Assembly (NCBI RefSeq): GCF_010686705.1
Contig: NZ_JAAGWY010000001.1
Coordinates: 992,001 to 1,056,000, forward strand
Direction: 5' to 3'
Source: Leifsonia tongyongensis
Lineage (GTDB): Bacteria > Actinomycetota > Actinomycetes > Actinomycetales > Microbacteriaceae
Length of the DNA stretch: 64,000 bases
The stretch's first letter is position 1, and each line of letters starts with the position of its first letter. The position numbers were made by a program, and so were the translations under genes. The notes under the pieces were generated by a model. That model did no database searches, was not told the origin of the DNA, and saw nothing but the letters and a program-made list of their open reading frames with translations. Shown in pieces: positions 35,521 through 43,532 of the stretch.

Positions 35521-36795
35521 TCAGCGCTCGCGCATGAACCGTTCGACGTCGGCGTCCACCATGATGTCGCTCGGGCGGAGCGGACGGGTCAGATAGAGGC
35601 CCTCGAGCGAGGTGATCCTGCTTAGTGCAACATACGTCTGCCCCGGGCTGAACGCCCGCGCCCCCAGGTCGACGATGGCGCTGTCGTATGTCTTGCCCTG
35701 CGACTTGTGGATGGTGACCGCCCACGCGAGTCGCAGCGGGAACTGCGTGAACTCGGCGACCACATCCTTCGTCAGCTTCTTGGTCGCGGGGGAGTAGGAG
35801 TACTTGAACTTCTCCCAGATCGCCGGTTCGACCTCGTGGATGTGGCCGTCCACATCGACGTACACCGTCGAGTCGATGCGCGTCACCGTGCCGATCGTGC
35901 CGTTCACCCAGCGCGGCCCGTCACCCGTGCCGACGTCGTTGCGCAGGAACATGACCTGCGCACCGACCTTGAGCTCCAGCACCTCGTCGGCGGGAAACGC
36001 ACGCCCACCGAAATCACCGCTGACCTCGGCTTTGGCCGTGAGTGCCCGGCCGGGTAGCTGCCGGAGCGCCGTCGAGTTGATGCGATTCACCGCATCGTTG
36101 CGCGTGGCGAGAGTGATGGTTCCGTCATCGGGTGCGGGGCGCGCCCCTGTCTCGTTGAGGCGGTCGGCGATCTCCTTCGTGACCCGCCCGTGGCGGACCG
36201 CGTTCAGCATCGCCTTGAAGTCGGCCTCGTGCTGACGATGGATCTCGGTGAGTTCGACGATCTTGAGATCGGCTTCGCGCCACACCTTCGCGTCGAAGAA
36301 CCACATCGAACGGTACGTGTCGCCGAAGTAGGCGCGCTCATCGGAGTCGCCCGGCACCGGCGCGAGCTGGTATGGGTCGCCGAACAGCACCACCTGCACA
36401 CCGCCGAACGCTTCGCGCGGTCGCTGTCTCGCCTGGCGCAGGCTCCGGTCGATCGCATCCATCAGGTCGGCGTTGACCATCGAGATCTCGTCGATCACCA
36501 GGGTGTCGATCGTGTTCAGGAGCTTCCGCAGTTCGGCACTCTGGTCGATGTCGTGGTCTGCGATGACACCGATCGGGAGGCGGAACAGCGAGTGGATCGT
36601 CTGGCCGCCCACATTGAGAGCGGCGACCCCGGTCGGCGCGCTGATGACCAGCTGTTTCTCGGTGTTCCACGACAGGTGGTTGAGCAGTGTCGACTTTCCC
36701 GTGCCCGCGCGCCCGGTCACGAAAACGTGCTCGCGCGTATGCTCGATGAGCTCGTACACGGCCGTCTGCTCGGCCGAGAGGGGGAGCTGACCCAC
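35521..36795 (-). CDS. PIF1/RecD-like DNA helicase
   Basis: 424 aa from GTG 36795 with AAGGGG upstream; the longer frame to 36885 has no such site. It is a superfamily 1 helicase: Walker A GRAGTGKST (Lys34), then SAPTGVAALNVGGQTIHSLF, Walker B VIDEISMV, GDPYQLAPV, and C-terminal motif VI-like AWAVTIHKSQGKTYD and YVALSRI. This matches PIF1-like helicases that unwind DNA 5' to 3'. It is compact, with no extra domains. Convergent with the membrane protein gene at 34904. Confidence 0.9.
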   Translation of the reverse strand: MGQLPLSAEQTAVYELIEHTREHVFVTGRAGTGKSTLLNHLSWNTEKQLVISAPTGVAALNVGGQTIHSLFRLPIGVIADHDIDQSAELRKLLNTIDTLVIDEISMVNADLMDAIDRSLRQARQRPREAFGGVQVVLFGDPYQLAPVPGDSDERAYFGDTYRSMWFFDAKVWREADLKIVELTEIHRQHEADFKAMLNAVRHGRVTKEIADRLNETGARPAPDDGTITLATRNDAVNRINSTALRQLPGRALTAKAEVSGDFGGRAFPADEVLELKVGAQVMFLRNDVGTGDGPRWVNGTIGTVTRIDSTVYVDVDGHIHEVEPAIWEKFKYSYSPATKKLTKDVVAEFTQFPLRLAWAVTIHKSQGKTYDSAIVDLGARAFSPGQTYVALSRITSLEGLYLTRPLRPSDIMVDADVERFMRER

Positions 36796-36899
36796 CTGCG
36801 TCCCCTTTCCTGCGATGCGAAGCCCGTTCAGCCTATCCCGCCGACGAGGCGCGGGAGGCCGTCCACGCCCGCCCTGTGAGCGCATCCTAGGATTGCCTC

Positions 36900-37976
36900 A
36901 TGCCCGAGGTTGCCGATGACAGTGCGCCCGCGCATCCGGTCGCTGCACTCAAACCGCGCACCCGCGTCATCGTGCTCTGGTCCGGCATCGGAGCGCTGCT
37001 CCTGATCGCCTTCGCAGCGGCGATCGGCGCGCTTCAGCGCGACGTGTACAGTCCTTCCGGTTTCGTCTCCGGCTACCTGCACGCGCTCGCCCGCCAGGAT
37101 GCCCGCGCGGCACTCGCAATGCCCGGCGTCGACGCGTCCGACAGCGCTCTCGCCGCAGCCGGGCTGCCGACCGCGCCGTCACGGGAACTCCTGCGGTCGG
37201 ATGTGCTGGCAGAGGTGTCGGGTATCCGTATCGTTCACGACGACTCGCTCGCCGACGGCGTCCACCAGGTGGCGTTCGACGCGGTCGTCGACGGCACTCC
37301 GGTTTCGTCGACGTTCCGGGTGAAGCAGACCGGGAGCGTTCTCGGCCTTCTGCCCACCTGGCGCTTCTCGACGACACCGCTCGCCGTCGCGGGCGTCACC
37401 GTCGAGCATGCCGAGACCTTCACTGTGGCCGGTCACACTCTCGACACCCGAGCCGCCGACCCGACGCAGCCGGCCGATGCGTTCAACACGAAGGCCGACT
37501 ACGTCGTCTTCGCGCCCGGCGTCTACCGGCTGGGGCACGTCTCCACGTACCTGAATGCGGATCCGGTCTCGCTCCTCGCTCGCAAGCCCGGCGCTGTGGT
37601 GTCCGCCTCGGTGGTCGCACAACCGAACTCGGAGTTCGTGTCGCAGGTGGAGACGCAGCTCGACGGCTACCTCAACGCGTGCGCGAAGCAGCCCGTTCTG
37701 CAGCCGAGCGGATGCCCTTTCGGTGTCGTCATCGACGACCGGGTCGTCGGTGCGCCCGCCTGGTCCATCGTGCGGTACCCGCCGGTGACCCTTGTGGCGG
37801 GAGCGAACGGCTGGCAGATGGCCTCCGCGGAAGGCATCGCCCACCTGCACGTGACCGTCCAGTCGCTGTTCGACGGAACGATCTCGACGCGCAGCACGGA
37901 CGAACCCTTCTCCGTCGCCCTGTCGAGCATTGTGATCCGCCCGGATGGTGCACTCGACATCGTCGTCGCAGGCTGA
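36900..37976 (+). CDS. Membrane-anchored extracytoplasmic protein of unknown function
   Basis: 358 aa. One N-terminal membrane helix (about 23-46) follows a short cytosolic part. The rest is predicted outside the cell and beta-rich (VHQVAFDAVVDGTPVSSTFR, PTWRFSTTPLAVAGVTVEHA). A GYLHALARQDARAALAM segment just after the helix recalls NTF2/DUF4878-like domains. Two Cys (in LNACAKQPVLQPSGCPFG) could form a disulfide. No catalytic motif is seen. Confidence 0.78.
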   Translation: MPEVADDSAPAHPVAALKPRTRVIVLWSGIGALLLIAFAAAIGALQRDVYSPSGFVSGYLHALARQDARAALAMPGVDASDSALAAAGLPTAPSRELLRSDVLAEVSGIRIVHDDSLADGVHQVAFDAVVDGTPVSSTFRVKQTGSVLGLLPTWRFSTTPLAVAGVTVEHAETFTVAGHTLDTRAADPTQPADAFNTKADYVVFAPGVYRLGHVSTYLNADPVSLLARKPGAVVSASVVAQPNSEFVSQVETQLDGYLNACAKQPVLQPSGCPFGVVIDDRVVGAPAWSIVRYPPVTLVAGANGWQMASAEGIAHLHVTVQSLFDGTISTRSTDEPFSVALSSIVIRPDGALDIVVAG

Positions 37977-37991
37977 CACTGCGGCGTCGGC

Positions 37992-38136
37992 CGCCGCACG
38001 TCGTGCCCCTCGCCGCACTCGTTGTCGCCCGCCGCACTCGTTGTCGCCCGCCGCACTCGTTGTTGTCCGCCGCACGTCGTGCCCCTCGCCGCACTCGTTG
38101 TCGCCCGCCGCACTCGTTGTCGCTCGCCGCACTCGT
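37992..38136 (+). repeat. 19-bp tandem repeat array, about 7.6 copies
   Basis: Seven full units and one partial unit of cgccgcactcgttgtcgcc run head to tail: 37992, 38011, 38030, 38049, 38068, 38087, 38106 and 38125. Units 1 and 5 carry the variant cgccgcacgtcgtgcccct, so the array also has a 76-bp higher-order period. It starts 15 nt after a stop codon in a convergent gap and codes for nothing convincing. Confidence 0.9.
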
Positions 38137-38160
38137 ACAACGACGTGCGCTGGGACGAAA

Positions 38161-38185
38161 CGAGTGCGCGAGCCAACCGCACTCG
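38161..38185. terminator. Hairpin in the convergent gap before copD-ctaG
   Basis: CGAGTGCG (38161-38168) pairs perfectly with CGCACTCG (38178-38185) over a 9-nt loop. The stem sequence is the complement of the core of the preceding 19-bp repeats, so it can also pair with array units. Confidence 0.55.
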
Positions 38186-38207
38186 CGACGCCGGCCGACG
38201 ACTGCGG

Positions 38208-40178
38208 TCAGCGCGAGCTGTGGTCGTGCTCGGCCAGTCGGGCCAGTCGCTCGTTGTACGCGTTGAGCTCGGCTTCGCCCGTGCGATCGGCGTTCCGATC
38301 GCTACGTTTGGTCTCTTTCGCGTCGCTCCGGCTCCACTGGATGGCGACGACGATGGCGAGGATGACGGTCGGGATCTCGCCGATGCTCCACGCGATCCCC
38401 CCGCCGGTCTGCTGGTCGGCGAGCGGGGTCTGCCCCCAGGTTCGGCCCATCGCGCCGAACCAGTCGGCGAGGAGGAGGCCCGACGAGGTGATGAGGCTCA
38501 GCCCGAAGAACGCGTGGAAGGCCATGGTGCCGAGCAGCAGCACGAGCCGGAACGGGTAGGGCAGTCGGTAGGGGACAGGGTCGATTCCGATGAGGGACTG
38601 GACGAACAGGTATCCGGTGATCAGGAAGTGGATGATCATCCACTCGTGACCGATGTGGTCGGTCGTCGCCCACCGGAAGAGCGGCGTGTAGTAGAACGCC
38701 CAGAGCGACCCGGCGAACAGGACCGCCGCGACGATCGGGTTGGTCAGGAAGGCGGCGACGCGCGAGTGCACGGCCAGCATGATCCACTCACGCGGGCCCC
38801 GCGAGCCGTCCGCGCGTTTGCGTATCGTCCTGAGCGCGAGCGTGATGGGGGCGCCCGGCACGAGAAGCAGCGGCACCATCATCGTGAGCACCATGTGGGC
38901 GAGCATGTGCGACGAGAACAAGTACTTCTCGTACACGTTCACTCCGCCGGACGTGATGTAGAACAGCAGGACGATCCCGGCGATCCACAGGATCGTCCGG
39001 TGAATGGGCCAGCGGTCGCCGCGTTTCGCGAGCCTGCGCACGCCGGCGAGGTAGAAGAAGACGGCGAAGGCGCACCCGATCACCCACACCAGGTCGACGT
39101 TCCAGCTCGTGACGTAGCTGGCCGCGGTAAGGGCCGGAGGCAGCTTCTCGCCGGTGAGGATCTCGGCGGGCGTCGGCGCCGCTCCCAGCTTCTCGGCGAC
39201 CGGCGTCGCCGTACGGGCCAGTGCCGCAGCGACTCCGGATGCGATTCCCATGAACGCCAGTTCGGCCGTCACCAGCCACCAGAAAGCGCCTCGCTTCGAG
39301 CCCGATCGCAGCCGCCCGATCAGGTAGCGCCGCTGGGCGACACCGAACACGCCCAGGGCGACGAGCGCGGCCACCTTGACCAGCACCAGGATGCCGTAGG
39401 GCGTGGCGAGCTTGTCGAGCGTGCCGATGCGGAGTTCTGCGCTCACGTAGCCTGACGCCGCCACCACCACGAAGCAGACGATGGCGAGAGTCGAGTACCG
39501 CTCGATGACCGGCACCAGTCGACCGCCGTCGAGTGTCGTGCGGATGAGGACGACGGTGAGCAGGCCGCCCAGCCAGATCGCCGCGAAGGCGATGTGCAGG
39601 CCGAGTGCCGTGATGGCCGCGTCGTGTCCGGCGGTACCGGCCGCGTGGCCCTGCTGTGCCATCGGCAGGAGGGACAGCAGGGCGAGCGCAGTGACGAACG
39701 CGAGCGCCGTCTGGTTGCGGACGGCGAAGCAGAGCACGGTCACGGCCGCCGCTATGAGCGTCGTTCCGAGCCACGCCTGGCCGAGCGAAACGCTCGTCAC
39801 GAAAGAGCTCAGGCCGTCGGTGAACGTCTGGTCGAGGGAGAACGGGATGCCCGTCACACTCACGAAGGTCAGGAGCCCCGTGATCGCGCTGGCCACCGTC
39901 ATCACCGCCGCCGATGCGGCAGCGACGTCAAGGGAGCGATTGAACTCGGGCTGGCGGGGGGACAGCGCGAAGCACACGAGAAGGAGCGCACCGATCATAC
40001 CCGCAGCGCTCAGGTTGACGATGAGCTTCGCGGCCGGGAGCCCATAGCGAACGAGCGCGCCCGGGTCGGCGAGCAGGGGCGCGGCCGCCCCGCCACCGAA
40101 GGCGAGGGCCGCGAACAGAGCGAGAAATGCCACCACCACGAGCACGACGGGACCGGCTACGCGGAGAACTCTGGGCAC
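38208..40178 (-). CDS. CopD-CtaG fusion membrane protein
   Basis: 656 aa, polytopic. The N-terminal half (about 50-320) is a CopD-like copper-resistance domain (HIAFAAIWLGGLLTVVLI). The C-terminal half (about 365-610) matches the CtaG/caa3-type cytochrome oxidase assembly family (SSHMLAHMVLTMMVPLLLVP, HEWMIIHFLITGYLFVQSL). His residues in the helices fit copper handling. This fusion is common in actinobacteria. A hydrophilic C-terminal tail of about 40 residues lies in the cytosol. It probably delivers copper for respiratory oxidase assembly. Confidence 0.9.
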   Translation of the reverse strand: MPRVLRVAGPVVLVVVAFLALFAALAFGGGAAAPLLADPGALVRYGLPAAKLIVNLSAAGMIGALLLVCFALSPRQPEFNRSLDVAAASAAVMTVASAITGLLTFVSVTGIPFSLDQTFTDGLSSFVTSVSLGQAWLGTTLIAAAVTVLCFAVRNQTALAFVTALALLSLLPMAQQGHAAGTAGHDAAITALGLHIAFAAIWLGGLLTVVLIRTTLDGGRLVPVIERYSTLAIVCFVVVAASGYVSAELRIGTLDKLATPYGILVLVKVAALVALGVFGVAQRRYLIGRLRSGSKRGAFWWLVTAELAFMGIASGVAAALARTATPVAEKLGAAPTPAEILTGEKLPPALTAASYVTSWNVDLVWVIGCAFAVFFYLAGVRRLAKRGDRWPIHRTILWIAGIVLLFYITSGGVNVYEKYLFSSHMLAHMVLTMMVPLLLVPGAPITLALRTIRKRADGSRGPREWIMLAVHSRVAAFLTNPIVAAVLFAGSLWAFYYTPLFRWATTDHIGHEWMIIHFLITGYLFVQSLIGIDPVPYRLPYPFRLVLLLGTMAFHAFFGLSLITSSGLLLADWFGAMGRTWGQTPLADQQTGGGIAWSIGEIPTVILAIVVAIQWSRSDAKETKRSDRNADRTGEAELNAYNERLARLAEHDHSSR

Positions 40179-40242
40179 TGATCAAGACTATGTCGTGCGC
40201 GCTGTGAGCAGGCACACAAGGAGCCTGCTGTGAATATGCGAG

Positions 40243-40273
40243 GAGGGGGACGCCGACCTGCGGCGCCCCCCTC
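40243..40273 (-). terminator. Terminator hairpin after hup
   Basis: ggggg and cgccg (40245-40249, 40251-40255) pair with cggcg and ccccc (40261-40265, 40266-40270) across a 5-nt loop, with one bulged A, and two further pairs outside. It lies 15 nt beyond the hup stop codon. Confidence 0.72.
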
Positions 40274-40287
40274 GTCGAAAGCGGAGA

Positions 40288-40575
40288 CTACTTGACTGCG
40301 GCCTTGAGCTTCGAGCCGGCGGTCAGCTTGACGCGGTGGCCGGCCGGGATGGCGATCTCGGCACCGGTCTGGGGGTTGCGGCCCGTGCGTGCGGCGGTCT
40401 CGGTGCGCTCGGCGGCGAGCCAGCCCGGGATGGTCACCTTGCCACCGTTTGCCACGGTGTCCGCGACAGTGGCGAAGAATGCGTCGAGCACGCCACCGAC
40501 GGCGGCCTGGCTCTGACCGGATGCAGCGGCGACTGCGGCAACGAGCTCGGTCTTGTTCAGCGACTTGTCAGCCAT
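40288..40575 (-). CDS. hup: DNA-binding protein HU
   Basis: 95 aa. It is a dimeric nucleoid protein that bends DNA. The N-terminal helices (LNKTELVAAVAAASGQSQAA), the saddle (GGKVTIPGWLAAER), the arm (RTGRNPQTGAEIAIPAGH) and the closing KLTAGSKLKAAVK are all typical. There is no Lys/Ala-rich C-terminal extension of the mycobacterial kind. A GAGGAGG ribosome site precedes the ATG. Confidence 0.96.
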   Translation of the reverse strand: MADKSLNKTELVAAVAAASGQSQAAVGGVLDAFFATVADTVANGGKVTIPGWLAAERTETAARTGRNPQTGAEIAIPAGHRVKLTAGSKLKAAVK

Positions 40576-40779
40576 TGAGTGTCCTCCTCGGACCTTTTTG
40601 CTGTATTACAGCTTTCTAGTGGAACGGTTGAGGCCACGAAGGGCCATTACGTCTGGTCGGTTTGACCGCCTTGAATGTATCAGAAACCCGCGTGTTTTCG
40701 CGGATTTGCGGGCTTTTTCAGCAATCTCTACGCGTGTTGCGAACACGCGGCCACGGGTTCATCCGCCGGCGCGAACGAC
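40576..40779. other. Leader and promoter region of hup, with repeated hairpins
   Basis: The hup leader carries the perfect palindrome GCTGTA-T-TACAGC (40600-40612). A -10-like TACATT on the minus strand lies at 40674-40679. On the plus strand CCCGC (40687-40691), GCGGG (40708-40712) and CTTTTT (40713-40718) make a terminator-like element although no plus-strand gene precedes it. CGCGTGTT near 40690 can also pair with AACACGCG near 40742. Confidence 0.4.
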
Positions 40780-40815
40780 AAAGGGGGCGTCCGACCGAAG
40801 TCGGACGCCCCCTTT
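40780..40815 (-). terminator. Terminator of the rpmB-rpmG-rpsN operon
   Basis: AAAGGGGGCGTCCGAC (40780-40795) and GTCGGACGCCCCCTTT (40800-40815) form a perfect 16-bp stem closed by a CGAA tetraloop. It lies 33 nt past the rpsN stop codon and is an efficient-looking intrinsic terminator. Confidence 0.92.
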
Positions 40816-40847
40816 GAGTGAACTGGTGCGTCTACCAGTCGTGCTGA

Positions 40848-41153
40848 CTACCAGCTCGACTTGGTGATGCCGGGCAGCTCGCCACGGTGGGCCATGTCGC
40901 GGAAACGAACCCGCGAAATGCCGAACTTGCTGAGGTTTCCGCGGGGACGACCGTCGACGGCGTCGCGGTTGCGCACACGCACCGGGGACGCGTTGCGGGG
41001 GAGCTTCTGCAGGCCGACACGGGCGGCTTCGCGGGACTCGTCGGTTCCGTTGGGGTCGACGAGCGCCTTCTTCAGCTCCAGTCGCTTGGCGGCGTAGCGG
41101 TCGACGACCACCTTGCGCTGCTCATTGCGGGCGATCTTGCTCTTCTTGGCCAT
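40848..41153 (-). CDS. rpsN: 30S ribosomal protein S14, zinc-free form
   Basis: 101 aa. It is the long S14 type: [20 protein letters not shown] at the start and [17 protein letters not shown] at the end. The CxxC pairs of the short zinc-binding form are absent. It is last in the rpmB-rpmG-rpsN operon, 3 nt after rpmG, and is followed by the perfect terminator at 40780. Confidence 0.97.
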   Translation of the reverse strand: MAKKSKIARNEQRKVVVDRYAAKRLELKKALVDPNGTDESREAARVGLQKLPRNASPVRVRNRDAVDGRPRGNLSKFGISRVRFRDMAHRGELPGITKSSW

Positions 41154-41156
41154 GGT

Positions 41157-41324
41157 CTAGCGCTCCTCTCGGAACTCGACGTGCTTACGCACGATGGGGT
41201 CGTACTTCTTGAGCACGAGACGGTCGGGGTCGTTGCGGCGGTTCTTCTTGGTCACGTACGTGTAGCCCGTGCCAGCCGTCGAACGAAGCTTGATGATCGG
41301 ACGGATGTCCTGCTGCTTTGCCAT
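41157..41324 (-). CDS. rpmG: 50S ribosomal protein L33, zinc-free form
   Basis: 55 aa, [20 protein letters not shown] through KHVEFREER. The [20 protein letters not shown] core is the family signature. There are no Cys residues, so this is the zinc-independent type. Its ATG shares one base with the rpmB stop (TAATG), so translation is coupled. Confidence 0.96.
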   Translation of the reverse strand: MAKQQDIRPIIKLRSTAGTGYTYVTKKNRRNDPDRLVLKKYDPIVRKHVEFREER

Positions 41325-41560
41325 TAGATCTTCTCCCCACGGGCCAGGATGTCCTTGACGACGGACTCGATGCCACGGACGTCGATGACCTTGATGCCCT
41401 TGGCGCTGACGGTGAGCGTGACGTTACGGCGAAGCGACGGAACGTAGTACGTCTTCTTCTGAACGTTCGGGTCGAAACGACGCTTGGTGCGCCGGTGCGA
41501 GTGCGAAATGTTGTGACCGAAGCCGGGAACCGCTCCAGTCACCTGGCAGGTTGCTGCCAT
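41324..41560 (-). CDS. rpmB: 50S ribosomal protein L28
   Basis: 78 aa from ATG 41560 with GGAGG; the open frame continues upstream only by chance. [20 protein letters not shown] and [20 protein letters not shown] are the L28 hallmarks. Only one Cys is present, so it is not the zinc-ribbon form. First gene of the rpmB-rpmG-rpsN operon. Confidence 0.96.
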   Translation of the reverse strand: MAATCQVTGAVPGFGHNISHSHRRTKRRFDPNVQKKTYYVPSLRRNVTLTVSAKGIKVIDVRGIESVVKDILARGEKI

Positions 41561-41577
41561 GGTTTTCCTCCAATACC

Positions 41578-41597
41578 GCGGAGCAGGAGTGCTCCGC
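41578..41597 (-). promoter_or_regulatory. Leader hairpin of rpmB with a loop complementary to its ribosome site
   Basis: In the rpmB mRNA GCGGAGCA and TGCTCCGC form a perfect 8-bp stem with loop CTCC, ending about 6 nt before the TTGGAGG ribosome site. The CUCC loop can pair with GGAG of that site as a pseudoknot. This suggests translational control of the ribosomal-protein operon, which is inference. Confidence 0.45.
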
Positions 41598-41730
41598 CCA
41601 AGATCCCTTGTCGGCACGCACAACACACCTGCTCGCGAAAGTAAGTGGATTGACGCACGATCCGAGTGGGAGAGGCCCACTCAGCCAAACATCAATACTA
41701 CGTTGAAGAGCTGCGCACCTGCAAACCGAG

Positions 41731-42120
41731 TCAGGATCCCGCGGCGGATGCACCACCGAACGCCCGGTTCGCGATCGCCTGCACGTCCCGGTCGAGTACA
41801 TCGATGCGCGAGTCGAGAGCGTCGATGCGGACTCCGATCCGGGCATCCAGTGCGTCGATTCGCTCCGTGAGCCGCACCTCGAGCGCCTCGAACCGATGGT
41901 CGATCATCTCGAATCGACGGTCGATCAACTCGAACCGGTAGTCGAGCCCCGTGAACCGCGCTTCGATCCGCTGGTCGAGCGCGTCTATCTGGTCGAGCAC
42001 CCGGCCGATCGACTGCTGCAACAGGTTTGTTGCAAAGCGGGCCATCAGGCCGCACGTCCCGATCAGAGTTGCCGCCAGCACTCCGATTACCGTCCATGTC
42101 TGAGCTTCCGTCACTGTCAT
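41731..42120 (-). CDS. Small membrane protein with long heptad-repeat coiled coil
   Basis: 129 aa from ATG 42120 with GGAAAGG before it; upstream codons shadow zur. One membrane helix (about 9-30) is followed by about 75 residues of regular heptads: LDQRIEA, LDYRFEL, IDRRFEM, IDHRFEA, LEVRLTE, with four-residue RIDA inserts before LDARIGV and LDSRIDV. The Leu/Ile-Asp-x-Arg pattern predicts a charged parallel coiled coil. It resembles small anonymous or phage-tail-type coiled-coil proteins. No function can be assigned. Confidence 0.75.
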   Translation of the reverse strand: MTVTEAQTWTVIGVLAATLIGTCGLMARFATNLLQQSIGRVLDQIDALDQRIEARFTGLDYRFELIDRRFEMIDHRFEALEVRLTERIDALDARIGVRIDALDSRIDVLDRDVQAIANRAFGGASAAGS

Positions 42121-42211
42121 CACCTTTCCACCGTGCCACATCGACGTTTCGACGGTAGGGCGGTCAGGACGATCGACCCCGGCGAAGGTGGATATCTGTG
42201 GACAGATCGGC

Positions 42212-42604
42212 TCAGGCCGGAATTGTGGAGGAGCAGTTGGCGCACAGTCCGAACACGTCGACCACGTGCTGCGCCTCGGTGAAGCCGTGCGAGGCGGCGG
42301 CGGCCTTGGCCCACTGCTCCACCGCATCCGCTTCGATCTCCACCGTGAGCCCGCAGTTGCGGCAGATCAGGTGATGGTGGTGACCGGTCGTGCACGCGCG
42401 GTACAGGCTCTCCCCGTCCGGGGACTGCAGCGAGTCCGCGTCTCCCTCCGACGCGAGGTCGGCGAGAGCCCGGTAGACGGTGGCGAGGCCGATCGGCGAA
42501 CCCGCCTCGTGCAGGTTCATGTGGAGGCCCTGCGCGCTGATGAAGCCTTCCGTCGAGGTCAGCGCCTCGCGGACGGCTTCGCGTTGCCAGGTGTTGCGCT
42601 TCAC
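42212..42604 (-). CDS. zur: Fur-family zinc-responsive repressor Zur
   Basis: 130 aa. The winged-helix N-terminus includes IGLATVYRALADLASEGD. The metal-binding C-terminus has HHHH (75-78), CRNC (81-84) and CANC (121-124), the structural zinc site of Fur proteins. It is 4 nt downstream of a zinc-type ABC transporter operon whose promoter carries a Fur/Zur-like box, so Zur is preferred over Fur or PerR. Confidence 0.88.
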   Translation of the reverse strand: MKRNTWQREAVREALTSTEGFISAQGLHMNLHEAGSPIGLATVYRALADLASEGDADSLQSPDGESLYRACTTGHHHHLICRNCGLTVEIEADAVEQWAKAAAASHGFTEAQHVVDVFGLCANCSSTIPA

Positions 42605-42608
42605 GATC

Positions 42609-43532
42609 TCAGGCTAGCTCTTTCTGGAGGTCCCGAGCCGGACGCCCGGCCTCCGTCAGGGCCCCGGAACGCTGAGGGCGTGCGCGGCGTGTGGAACGCC
42701 GCCCGCCGACGATCCGGCACACGACGTAGATGACGAACGAGATGGTCGTCACGTACGGACTGATCGGCAGCGATCCGCCCAGGGCGAGCATGATCCCGCC
42801 CACCACGGAGACCAGGGCGAACACCACGCTCAGCACGGGCACCGCGAGCGGTGACGACGAGATCCGCATCGCCGCCGCGGCGGGCGTCACGAGCAGGGAC
42901 AACACGAGGAGCGCACCGACGATCTGGATCGAGACCGCGACGGCGAGCCCGAGCAGCACCATGAACGCCAGCGAGACGAACCGCACCGGAACCCCGCGCG
43001 ACGCCGCCACGTCCGCATCCAGGCTGTCGAAGCTCAGCGGCCGCCACATCACGAGGAGCCCCACCAGCACGAGCGCGCTGATGGCGATCAGCCAACCGAG
43101 CTGCGGGTCGTCAACGGACACGATCTGGCCGGTCAGCAGACCGAACTTGTTCGCGCTTCTGCCCGGGTACAGCGCGAGGAAGAGGATGCCGAGACCCAGC
43201 CCGAAGGGCATGAGGACCGCGATGATCGAGTTGCGGTCGCGCGCTCTCGCCCCGAGGATCCCGATCAGCACGGCAGCGATCAGGGATCCGGCGAGCGAGC
43301 CGATGACGACGTTCACCCCGAACAGGAGGGCGGCGGATGCTCCCGCGAACGACAGCTCGCTGATCCCGTGTACCGCGAACGCCATGTCGCGCTGCATCAC
43401 GAACACACCGATCAGGCCCCCGATGACCCCGAGGACGGCGCCGGCGAGGATCGAGTTGTGCACGAGCGCGAGCAGTTCGCCGTAGTTGGCGAAGTCGAAC
43501 AGCTGCGACCAGAGGTCGGGTGTGGCGGTCAT
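42609..43532 (-). CDS. znuB: Zinc/manganese ABC transporter permease
   Basis: 307 aa. ABC-3 family permease with about eight or nine membrane segments. Typical blocks are AVHGISELSFAGASAALLFG near residues 53-72 and VSIQIVGALLVLSLLVTPAA near 199-218. The C-terminal 30 residues are hydrophilic (RRSTRRARPQRSG). It overlaps the ATPase gene by 4 nt. Zinc is preferred as substrate because of zur and the box upstream. Manganese is the alternative. Confidence 0.9.
   Translation of the reverse strand: MTATPDLWSQLFDFANYGELLALVHNSILAGAVLGVIGGLIGVFVMQRDMAFAVHGISELSFAGASAALLFGVNVVIGSLAGSLIAAVLIGILGARARDRNSIIAVLMPFGLGLGILFLALYPGRSANKFGLLTGQIVSVDDPQLGWLIAISALVLVGLLVMWRPLSFDSLDADVAASRGVPVRFVSLAFMVLLGLAVAVSIQIVGALLVLSLLVTPAAAAMRISSSPLAVPVLSVVFALVSVVGGIMLALGGSLPISPYVTTISFVIYVVCRIVGGRRSTRRARPQRSGALTEAGRPARDLQKELA

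Noticed and set aside
36796-36885. 30-codon N-terminal extension of the PIF1-like helicase
   Set aside because: It is Arg/Gly/Pro-rich with no ribosome site, while GTG 36795 has AAGGGG at the right distance.
37992-38136. Possible CRISPR array
   Set aside because: The 19-bp units abut directly with no unique spacers, and no cas gene is seen in the window.
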